From positions 566,501 through 630,500 of the forward strand of contig JACVVK020000326.1 in NCBI GenBank assembly GCA_018292915.2: 64,000 nucleotides of DNA. Direction: 5' to 3'. Shown piece after piece: positions 55,047 to 64,000 of this stretch. The translations under genes were made by a program, and so were the position numbers. The first letter of the stretch is position 1, and each line of letters begins with the position of its first letter. The notes beneath the pieces were generated by a model. That model was not told where the DNA came from. It did no database searches and saw only the letters and a list, made by a program, of their open reading frames with translations. This stretch comes from Batillaria attramentaria. Lineage: Eukaryota; Mollusca; Gastropoda; Batillariidae.

Positions 55047-55960
55047 GGCAATCAGATAACACACGTCTTGCTGGGGTTACCCGATCGCATGACTAACACC
55101 CGGCCACAAAATCATGTCGCTGCAGACAGAGCTTCCATCCTGATCTTGATGTAGTGTGGTTTACCATAACAGGTCAGATAACCTAGGCCGCGTAATATTG
55201 CTTACTCTTTATCTGCCCTTGATAGAAACAACGCCAGTAAATTAACACCCATTATCGCCCTTGCATGATTTAGTTCCCACTGGTGGCAGCACTCCTTGCG
55301 TATTAAACCCGTGAATCATCCCCCCCCCCCTCCGCCCTCCAACTCCCTTTAAAAAAAAAAAAAAAGTTTCAGATAAGGACGTTATGTTTCCCAGCAGAGC
55401 AATAGTAATCTGTTGCGCGGGGGACGAAAAAGGGGGTATCAAAATGGTGTGAATTAGATCTCTTCAAGGTTTTTGATGTAGATTTATCGCATGATTACCC
55501 ACTTAGTGGCAGCCTGGGAAATTTAGCGTGATGGACATTTGAAGTGTTCAGTTTCGAGTGTTAAATCTGTACGCATTGAGGATTTTCGCACTTGAAAGTT
55601 CCCCCCCAACGATGTTAAAGTTCTCTGCACCATTAAGTTTTGCATGGCGTGTTCCGGGAAGAGATTAACTGGTGTGACAGCGATAGCCCTCACTGGAAAT
55701 TAGAAACTCTGGGAATCGCACAATTTCATGAAAAATCCCATCCCGACCAAACGACATCAAAGCATGTACAGTTCTGATGGATGATTAAAAAAAAAAACCT
55801 TTGCAAAATGCTGATGGTGTCACATGTATTATTCTTGTTATCGTTGTTGCTGTTGTTTTTGTTTATGGAAAGAAGACATCGACTTTACCCAGAAACCCCA
55901 TCCAGAGGTATTTCATACGCATTGAAATACTACATACAAGGAAAAGATGTTTAGTAAGGT
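55047..55960. other. No gene or element recognised
   Basis: Mostly unique sequence with one C-run at 55320 and short A-runs. Confidence 0.6.
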
Positions 55961-55966
55961 TGGACA

Positions 55967-56097
55967 GTCTTGACCGTAGCGGTTTCTTCTCTTCTCTCTC
56001 TTTTTTTTTCTTTCTTTTCTTCTTCTCTTTTTTTTTCTTTCTCTCTGACGCGTTTCGCCGGAATTTCACCGGCTCATCAGCCACCTTAGGTCAAGAC
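55967..56097 (-). ncRNA. Hammerhead ribozyme split at its cleavage site by a purine tract
   Basis: Minus strand: stem I 5' strand GTCTTGACC-TAA-GGTGG (56097-56081), CTGATGA (56080-56074), stem II GCCGG-loop-CCGGC (56073-56057), GAAA (56056-56053), ACGCGT then C47, the cleavage base. Next comes 64 nt of A/G only (56046-55983), then CCGCTA-C-GGTCAAGAC (55982-55967), which pairs with the 5' strand (5 pairs including wobbles, internal loop, 9 pairs). Without the purine insert this is a complete type I hammerhead. Confidence 0.72.
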
Positions 56098-56199
56098 AGA
56101 GCGGGAAGAATAGGTAAAATATATTTAGGAAATACCGTGACTGACGGGATGCTAACATGTTTTTGTTTGTTGCTGTTATTATTATTGTTATTATGACGA

Positions 56200-56320
56200 T
56201 GACGGTGGTTCGAACCCCGGCTGAGAGCCAAGCACTTTTTCTTCGTTGTCCAGTCGTTGATATCACCGTTACTTGGTGGAAAAGGACGTTAAACCCTCAG
56301 AGAATCAACCAATCAACCAA
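56200..56320 (+). mobile_element. SINE-A, 5'-truncated
   Basis: Begins at the B box (GGTTCGAACCCCGG) and runs through GATATCACC and GGTGGAAAAGGACGTTAAAC; the tail is a CAACCAAT-type repeat instead of CACCC. Confidence 0.75.
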
Positions 56321-56409
56321 CTAACCAAGCAACCGGCGCGGGCGATAGCGATAATTTGTAACACTCTTTATCGGAAACGGTTTAACAAGTGGGTGGGTGG
56401 TTACATATC

Positions 56410-56558
56410 AAAGAGCATAGCCTGATGGTTGAGCGTTGGCCTTTCTCTGCTGGGGTCTTGAGTTCGAATCCCGGCCGGCTGGGACGAAACAAAATTGTGC
56501 TGGCCATAACGTGGTGGAAAAGCACGTTATACTCCCAAACACCCACCCGCCCACCTGC
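56410..56558 (+). mobile_element. SINE-A, internally deleted
   Basis: Head and B box (TTGAGTTCGAATCCCGG) and tail (GTGGTGGAAAAGCACGTTATAC, CACCCACC) are present; the GATATCACC segment is missing. Confidence 0.78.
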
Positions 56559-57385
56559 GTATCAAATAAATGTAGCAGACATGGCTCATACAAAATACGT
56601 CACTTCGCAGATAAACATAGCTCTTCATCCCTCAAGCTATCAGCGGCAAACATTGGTCAGTATATGGCCCCATTAAACGGCTAACCACTGGCTTTACATC
56701 AACGGAATATATCCAATTGCCACTCGAGACGAGACACACAGAGGGACTCACCCTCAGGACACGTCTGCTGGTCCGGCCATCCTCCCGAAAACGAGAAACA
56801 GTTTCCTCATTTCCAGCTGCAGTCAGTGGCGACTGGTCACCGCCAGGTTGATGTCACATTGCCTCTGGCCTGATGAAAAGTGAGTGAATTGTGAAAAGGG
56901 GACTTGATAGGGTCTAGCTTCCCTCAATGTTATGCTTGCCCCCGCTGAATGACTGAGTGTTAATCCTTTTCTTCGTTCTTTTATTCAACCGTGCTGTAAT
57001 TGGTTTCTGGCGGGAGTCAGTCCGTGAAAGCCGACAGCCACGGAAAGTGAAAATGAGATTCCGTGCGTTCTCGATCAGCTAGCTCTGCCGGCGTTTCTAT
57101 CCAGAGTTTTCAATGAAGGACTCCGGCGCAAGTTTCAAATAGATAATGACATACACTGCTGCAGTGTTGGGGTACATAATACTGTGTCGTGTTCTTGCAT
57201 GAATGGTGAGGCGTCAAATGCTTGCAACTCTTGTTTGACACTCTCCACTGGTTGGCAGCTGGTATTGCCGTTAACATATTACACGTGATTCGAGTTTTGC
57301 CCTTTGTTGCTTCAGGGAACAGGTGCTTTTGTGACGATATGGAAAAAAAATTAAGAAGTACGCTATCAATTATAGTTTAAATAAT

Positions 57386-57548
57386 AATAATAATAATGAG
57401 TATTATATAGGCGCTTTACCCAATTTCATGAATCGGCTCAAAGCGCCGCGAACTGAACCCAACACGCACGCTCACGTGAATCACACACATTCTCTCACAC
57501 ACCGGACATAAACACATTACAATCACGTGGTGCGAAGGGTCAGCATCA
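57386..57548 (-). mobile_element. SINE-B 3' part
   Basis: Same CGCGGCGCTTTGAGCC and GGGTAAAGCGCC end, then ATAATACTCATTATTATTATT tail; nearly identical to 205-350. Confidence 0.85.
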
Positions 57549-57694
57549 GCGGAAGCTTCGGGTGTGGTAGACATAACAGACAATACATGGAACGTAAAAT
57601 AAAAGACACATAGAATAATATAATTATAGTGAAACTGAATTAAGAGACAGATTTCCATTAATACCACCTAACTGAAGTCTTCATGTGAATGATG

Positions 57695-58095
57695 TACGGA
57701 TGCAGCATTTAAAGGGGTTAATGCCAGCATTTTTATGCGCACAGATCGTTCTGAGCTGTTTTCGTGGTATCTATCATCACACCTCTCACACACCTGGGCA
57801 GCGTCCGATCTGTAATGCTGGCACTGAGCCAACAGAAGCGTACTCGATGACGAGTGCAGAGTGCACAAGTAGTGTAACAACAGTCATAGAATTTATATGT
57901 TCGCTCGCTCGCTCAAAGTGTAAACACCATTGTATTGCATTTTGAGCTGTACTAATCATCAAGAAAGAGTATTTCGAAACATTAAGTCGCATTATGAGCT
58001 TTACTAATCGGCAAGGTAGAATATTTCGAGCGTACAGGCCGGCGCACGAGCGAAACTGTTCCACAACATAAATTGGCTTGGCAAACATGGAACTA
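57695..58095 (-). repeat. Interspersed repeat family E, longest copy
   Basis: Collinear on the reverse strand with 22545-22948 and partly with 16655-16935. I cannot assign it to a class. Confidence 0.7.
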
Positions 58096-58737
58096 GCCTG
58101 TTTTAAATAGCTATAAAATTTCTCGCAAACAACAACAACAACAAATTCGAAAGTGTGGGGGCGGGTTACACAAAGATGCTCGGCACAGCCAAGATTTCAG
58201 CCAAGCAAGAATCGCTCCATCAGGTGAGACTGAGAGCCCGCGCAAACTTCAGCATCAGTGCTCACGTCTGTTGCACCAGCCACCTAATGAGGCTCAAGTG
58301 AGGTCTAAGCTTATCATCAAGGAGAGGAAATTGCGGCACACTCCCCCTATCTCGTTAGCACTTGTTCCGTGCATTTTCTCAAAATGTGTGTAACCTCATT
58401 TAGTGTACTCAGGTAGCGGGTCTTCGTGTGCTGCGGCTGTGATTAGCGTAAAGCGGCCAATGAGGGAATGGGTGGTGGGGGTAGGGATTTCGGAGGGGGA
58501 GGGGAGGGAGGGGAGGAAGTAGCTGTAGGGAGGGAGAGGGCAGGTTGAAAGGAAACGGATATGGGTGGGGGCATATCCAAGCTGAAATTTGAAATTAAAA
58601 CAAAAACAAAACTGATATGAATAAAACACGATTTCAAGGCAGGAAAGAAAGATGACTGCTTGGACAACCAAGAATACATAGACAACATTGAATAGATTTT
58701 TTTTTTGTTTTTTTGTCGGAGAGTTGGAGTGGGGTCT

Positions 58738-58739
58738 CT

Positions 58740-58826
<87 letters not shown>
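58738..58826. repeat. (GT)n microsatellite
   Basis: CT run then about 80 bp GT. Confidence 0.97.
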
Positions 58827-58830
<4 letters not shown>

Positions 58831-58999
58831 ATGAATAGCTTTCAACTGAAAATGACCCCGCAAGGCGGAGCAGGAAATTGTGGAATACAGATTAGTCGAA
58901 GAAAAAATGCATCATCTGGAAAACAGATTACCACTCGAACCTGTCAGTGAATGGTATGATACGGACTCAAGAAGCGGCTCCTGCATTTTTCTCAGTACA

Positions 59000-59034
59000 C
59001 ACGCACGCACGCACGCATGCAACCACGCGGCACG

Positions 59035-59107
<73 letters not shown>
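59000..59107. repeat. (GCAC)n(CA)n microsatellite
   Basis: GCAC and GCGC variants before a CA run. Confidence 0.96.
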
Positions 59108-59109
<2 letters not shown>

Positions 59110-59476
59110 CTTCAAAATTACAATTCTAACAACAACAATCAGCGTTAAAACAGTACCCAGTACCAAAATAATCAGATAGCAGCTTTAAAGCTCTTTTTCT
59201 CATTTCTACATCACCACAGAGCGTTATCAAGCGAAAAGCATATCAGCTCTCACCAGCACGTGCAGTTCGCGTGTTTGGCACGCGCCACTGGGGTCTAGTT
59301 TACCCCCATGTCTTCTTTTACCGTTACACATCGCCGCAAAAATGTTTTTCTACTTCTTCTCTGACTCCCCGGCTGCCCCCATCTTTTTCGCCCCGCATAT
59401 CTGCGTTTTCACGTCGGCATGCGAACGGTCGTGTGCCCTCCTATGTTGAGAGTGCACCAGCTGCTAAAGGCGTTTG

Positions 59477-59508
<32 letters not shown>

Positions 59509-59557
59509 GTCTAAGGATTGCTTGCAAGATTGGCAGCGATATGTACAACAAATCCGA

Positions 59558-59619
59558 TTCTTCATCATCATCATCATCATCATCACCATCATCGTCGTCG
59601 TCGTCGTCGTCGTCATCAT

Positions 59620-59663
<44 letters not shown>

Positions 59664-59666
59664 ACG

Positions 59667-59731
<65 letters not shown>

Positions 59732-59735
59732 CGCG
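59558..59735. repeat. (ATC)n(GTC)n(GT)n compound microsatellite
   Basis: ATC and GTC triplets, then GT repeats ending in GCGCGC. Confidence 0.96.
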
Positions 59736-59856
59736 CTAAGGAGATTAGCAGGGACAAGACAGGCCTTGTGCGTAATTTTTCATCCTTCTAAAACTGTAAT
59801 CCACTTATTTCCTGGCTCCATAACTAGGGCGCTGAAGACTGGAACGGAGTAAAATA

Positions 59857-59859
<3 letters not shown>

Positions 59860-59901
<42 letters not shown>
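59860..59901. repeat. (CT)n microsatellite
   Basis: About 41 bp. Confidence 0.96.
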
Positions 59902-59903
<2 letters not shown>

Positions 59904-60864
59904 AGGTTTGGAATTTACGATGTGTCACAGGGATCAGAATGCCAACATCAAAACCGTTTTAATGTCATTACTCGTAGTCTGACACCATCATGTACCATGC
60001 CATCCCATCATCAGTATCAGTCTAGTTCAATGGTTCGCTGGCTCTTGGGCGCGGCATCTCGAAAGTCCATCCAATACCGATATTTCAGTCCGGGTGTGCT
60101 TGGAAATGGTTGGTCCGGTTAACATACGAACGAAGGTAGATAATTTTCGGTGCAGAAGAATTATCTGCCTTTGTTTGAGATCTAAGTGTCAATGCCAGAC
60201 CCGACGTTCAGTTCGACTGACTTTGAACTCACTCTGTCAAGCTCGGTTTGAGAAACTTAATAACTCTATTAGACGACAAACCTTTTCTCAGTGTCTAGGC
60301 AAACTGACTTTGCTACTAAGAAGAACTAAATAAGGTAAACGATATGTCAGCCACAATTGAAGGTCCTGCATGATCTATAATGACACAGTAACACATTTCC
60401 TACCGTACACCTCTAGTTCAGTTTAAAAAAATACTGCTAGAGTAAAATACTAGTTGATTTATACGTAGAGGGATTGACGGTCTGAACGTCATCTCTTTTA
60501 CTCGAAAGTCAACTTTCGGAAACTGTAAGTCTTTCCCTCTAGACTTTACTATGTACATGTCCCTCCTCCTGTTTCCTGTCTGTCTCCCTCTTCATTGCCC
60601 GTTTTCCCTTTCGCCCCCAGCTTCGTCAACACAAACATCTGGAGACCTACCAATTGAACGGGGCTCTTGAAAAGTTAGGATCGGAAAAGAAACAGCTGTC
60701 AGAGGGGGGAGGGGAGGAGGGGGCAAGGGCTGGAAGAGGAAGTCCGACAAACACGCGGCGCTCATCGATTGGACGAGAGGAGAATTGGGTTCTGAAGTTG
60801 ACGGAATGCGGGTGGGGATGATTTTTTGAAGGGCACCCTCATTGACCTGAGCCGTACATTGGAA

Positions 60865-60890
<26 letters not shown>
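59902..60890. other. No gene or element recognised
   Basis: One small hairpin (AGGTAGATAATT...AATTATCTGCCT, 60135-60172). The rest is unique sequence up to a CT run at 60870. Confidence 0.55.
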
Positions 60891-60901
<11 letters not shown>

Positions 60902-60904
60902 TCG

Positions 60905-60952
60905 ATTCCCAATATCTGAAGAGTCCTTTGGCTGAAACGTTAATATCGGGAA
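60905..60952 (+). ncRNA. Hammerhead-like relic
   Basis: TTCCCAATAT, CTGAAGA (60916-60922), a weak stem GTCC-TTT-GGCT, GAAAC (60934-60938), GTT, then AATATCGGGAA. TTCCC pairs with GGGAA and ATAT with ATAT. Stem II has a defect and the stem I register is one base off, so activity is doubtful. Confidence 0.3.
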
Positions 60953-61437
60953 CTGAGGAAATCTCGAGAAATTTACGACTTTAATTACAGGGAGGGGACG
61001 TTGCATTGAAGCTTTGGACTGCCTAGACGTTTCACAAGTTCGTTTACAACAAATTCGTTCGCCCGGCGAACACAAAGAGAAATTAACTTGAAGAGATAGT
61101 GTTTCGAAAGGAGAAACGTGTTGCTCAGAGTTCAAGTGGCAGGCATCCAAGAAAATGACAAGCGTTACTGTGCTTCGATCATCACTGAAGATGTTGTTCA
61201 GGGACGTCTCCCCAGCATCTTCGGTTTCTTGAAGGAGTCAAACTGACTTATTTTATAAAATCTAGTCGTTGTAAACACCACAGACTCTGCCTGGCTAACC
61301 TTCTTTGTTGGACTTGAATCGATATAAGATTTGCCATCTCATTTAAACCAGCTAGATTTTTAATATATTTTTACGTCATGTTTTAAGTGATACCCTTTTA
61401 CGTTTTAATCAGTGATTTGGTGGACGAAGACTTTGCT

Positions 61438-61498
61438 AAGCCGCGAATTAGTCTTTGTTGCTTCCGCGGTGTTAAACCCTGAATAACTAACTAACTAA
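61438..61498 (+). mobile_element. SINE/LINE 3' terminus with (AACT)n tail
   Basis: GCCGCGAATTAGTC...TTCCGCGGTGTTAAACCCTG then AACTAACTAAC. Confidence 0.6.
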
Positions 61499-61775
61499 CA
61501 TCCAAGAAAATGGTCGAAGTGTGTTTTCTGGCTTTGTGTCATACCTTCACGTTATGGCGTAACTGCAGTTACTTTATGGGTGTTTTAGGGTTATGATCAT
61601 TTTCAGTTGCGTTATTGAAAGTGCAGATATACCTCTTGGGCCTCCCTATAGCCACTAACGAAACAAAAGTGGTGATAACAACAAGAAGAAGAAAGACAGA
61701 AAAGAACGAGGTCTTCAAGAATTCGTTACTGTTCTTTAGCAAACTCAGTTCTCTTTCTTCTCCTTTGGACCCTGC

Positions 61776-61840
61776 TTAGCTGCGTATTAGTCTTTGTGGC
61801 TTGCGCAGCTTTAAACCCTATAAACTCACTCACTCACCCC
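61776..61840 (+). mobile_element. SINE/LINE 3' terminus with (ACTC)n tail
   Basis: AGCTGCGTATTAGTC...GCGCAGCTTTAAACCCTA then ACTCACTCAC; a hairpin-forming relative of 61438-61498. Confidence 0.6.
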
Positions 61841-62640
61841 TTTGGACCTTGCGGAAACGATCGAACTGGAAGTTGCAGAAATTGAATCTACAGATACACA
61901 TTTCTCTTGAACATTTCACCTCTAGTACTGACTCGACCCCCTCGGCACTGTGAAACCACTTTCCGCGCTAAACGCCAATGACTATATTTCCGGCTAACAG
62001 TTTTGTTGTTGTTGTTGTTGTTGTTGTCGTCGCCGTTGTTGCTTTCTTTCTTTTTTTGTTTGTTGGGTGTTTTTTACACATTCATTACGTTTCTGACAAT
62101 AGTGTAAACCAAGGGACCTTTTCTGTTTTCTTCTATTACAATAACCTCCACCCCACTTCCTCCCTAGCCCCCCCCCCCACTTTTATCCTGCCCACATCCC
62201 CCCGCCTCCCTCCATGAAATTCCTAATCTGAACAGGCGTCAAAAATCATCAGTCATACAAACCAGAACCCGGATCACAATCCCCCGTCCTGTCCTCATCC
62301 GCAACGGAAGAACGAAAGAACAAAGATGAAAGCTTCCAAATTATTTCTTGATGGAAAAATCAGTACCCAGAAAACAGTTATCAAGCGGCAAGCCTTTGAT
62401 AGCGATAGAAGTCCAATTTTCATGCCCGTGCCACAGGGACGGCTGGCTAGATTCGCCGCATCGCTTCCCTGATTGCCTTACAACACGAACACCGCTCAGC
62501 ATGGGCACAGTGTGAAGGAATCTCTGGGATTCGCAGACAATGTCATGCAAAGAACTGTACCGGGTTTACATTGCCGGCGCACTGGCAAAACCACACAGAC
62601 GCTGACTGCTGTTCAGCGAGAGATCTGGATGCTTGCACAT
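61841..62640. other. No gene or element recognised
   Basis: A GTT-rich run at 62000-62050 and C-runs at 62168. The rest has no recognisable content. Confidence 0.55.
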
Positions 62641-62659
62641 GTATAGGATGTTACAGACA

Positions 62660-62712
62660 GATACAGACACAGATAACTTTATTGTCCGTAAGAGGGAAAT
62701 TTGTCTTCGGCC
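62660..62712 (-). mobile_element. Retroelement 3' terminus
   Basis: Minus strand: ATTTCCCTCTTACGGACAATAAAG then TTATCTGTGTCTG tail, the same layout as the ends at 48688 and 52125. Confidence 0.55.
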
Positions 62713-62767
62713 TTACCGACAAGTGAAAAAATAAACACGTGAGATCAGAGATGGAGTGTTGGCTTAA

Positions 62768-62905
62768 ACTCTCTCTCTCTCTCTCTCTCTCTCTGTTTGC
62801 GCGGCATTAAGCCCTCTCCCCCCCCCCTCATCCCCCGCATGTGGTGGAAAAGGACGTTAAACCCCCAAACACCCACCCACCCCACCTCTCTCTCTCTCTC
62901 TCTCT
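62768..62905. repeat. (CT)n tract with SINE fragments inside
   Basis: A CT run, then TTTGCGCGGCATTAAGCCCT ((AACT)-tail family end), then the SINE-A tail GTGGTGGAAAAGGACGTTAAAC (62838-62886), then CT again. Confidence 0.7.
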
Positions 62906-63160
62906 CATGCCTCCAGCTGCAGCAGCACAATAGTTAATAAATCACATAAAAACTCCAGTCATAACCATGATAAAATCAGACTAAATGATTAAAACATTTT
63001 GTAAAAGACAGCTCGTCAGAAGAGTGAGGTAATCCCTAGTGCCGGAATACGTTATCACGACCACAATAACTGGAAACGTCATGGAAACATCACAATGGCT
63101 ACTTACGTATATACACCATTGTATCTAGACGTATGTGTATGAATTCAGCACACTAATTGC

Positions 63161-63439
63161 ACAAGGAATACGCAGCTGCCAGGAGCTACAAGGTCGAGAC
63201 ACAAGGAATACGCAGCTGCCAGGAGCTACAAGGTCGAGACACAAGGAATACGCAGCTGCCAGGAGCTACAAGGTCGAGACACAAGGAATACGCAGCTGCC
63301 AGGAGCTACAAGGTCGAGACACAAGGAATACGCAGCTGCCAGGAGCTACAAGGTCGAGACACAAGGAATACGCAGCTGCCAGGAGCTACAAGGTCGAGAC
63401 ACAAGGAATACGCAGCTGCCAGGAGCTACAAGGTCGAGA
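63161..63439. repeat. Perfect 40-bp tandem repeat x 7
   Basis: ACAAGGAATACGCAGCTGCC then AGGAGCTACAAGGTCGAGAC, repeated at 63161 and every 40 bases to 63401 with no changes seen. Plus-strand frames stay open through the array because the unit has no stop in any frame; I do not take this as coding evidence. Confidence 0.97.
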
Positions 63440-64000
63440 GCTAAAAGCAAGCTTAAACGGCAAAAGACAAAAAAAATGCACTTCCAAATGCCTTTTTTTT
63501 TCTCGCGCAGTTCACTTTAACTTTCTTGTAAATGGTCTTTCTGTTGATTCTCTGTGTCCGGACGCGACAATACATAGCAGATGATAACTGGTTTCCCAAC
63601 AAGACTATCGATCTGATAATGTTTCCATCCACGTCTGCGAGAACACTGTTCCCTCCAACGAAACAGCTCTGCATTAGTTTCCACGGTAATTACCGGGGAG
63701 ATCCATTTCTTCTCTAACCACCAGGACACATCGTCAGTGATCGGTTCCATAAGGAGCGTTTTCAATTCAACCACGTCAGTCCCCCATACAGACCCTCAGT
63801 CTCTGGCAGCCTGCTATTGTCCCAGAACAATGAGCGATGCAAAGTGTCAGGGAGCAGCTTCCGCGCGCGTGACAAGTGCTGCTTAGCGGGCCTGCTTAAC
63901 GCCTAATCTGTCCACTAAAACCGAATCACCAGCAAGGAGCGACCGTCACGACGCCTGATTGCCGCCTGCTACCTTTTTTTCAGTCTCAAAAACGCTCTCT
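63440..64000. other. No gene or element recognised
   Basis: Unique sequence to the end of the window. Short reading frames on both strands have no recognisable domain. Confidence 0.55.

Noticed and set aside
63135..63584. 149-codon repeat protein
   Set aside because: Generated by a 40-bp tandem repeat without stops; no start or domain evidence.

Overview
This looks like intronic and intergenic nuclear DNA from an animal with a repeat-rich, microsatellite-rich genome. The one gene I recognise is a nicotinic acetylcholine receptor (nAChR) subunit on the minus strand. Its sequence style and the surrounding tRNA-derived SINE families suggest a mollusc, most likely a gastropod. That placement is inference; no mitochondrial, rRNA or other marker confirms it.

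Layout. The nAChR alpha-type subunit is complete: eight coding exons from 35462 (ATG) down to 3398 (stop), 1485 coding bases, 494 residues, every junction GT-AG and every phase consistent. It has the Cys-loop, all aromatic-box residues, the vicinal CC of loop C, four membrane segments and Glu at M2 -1' (predicted cation channel). Introns hold SINEs, a LINE RNase H relic, TIR elements and long microsatellites. Positions 1-3397 are its 3' flank. From 35463 to 64000 I see no convincing protein-coding gene, only a GC-rich patch (44490-44930), SINEs, minisatellites and microsatellites.

The most interesting element lies at 50498-51974: a tandem array of 555-bp units whose minus strand carries a type I hammerhead ribozyme in every unit (conserved CTGATGA and GAAA, a 5-bp stem II, a GUC cleavage site and a pairing stem I). 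Transcription from that strand should self-cleave into 555-nt monomers, which resembles the metazoan retrozyme (small circular RNA) class. A second hammerhead (55967-56097) is split exactly at its cleavage site by a 64-nt purine tract. A possible third relic is at 60905-60952.

Mobile-element history can be read directly. SINE-A copies are nested, with target-site duplications, inside SINE-D, a LINE 3' end and another repeat. A polyadenylated retrocopy is nested inside SINE-B with a 14-bp duplication. Several unrelated families end in the same way: short hairpin, then (usually) AATAAA, then a microsatellite tail. This may explain why the window is so rich in microsatellites.

All calls come from reading the sequence. 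No database or folding program was used.
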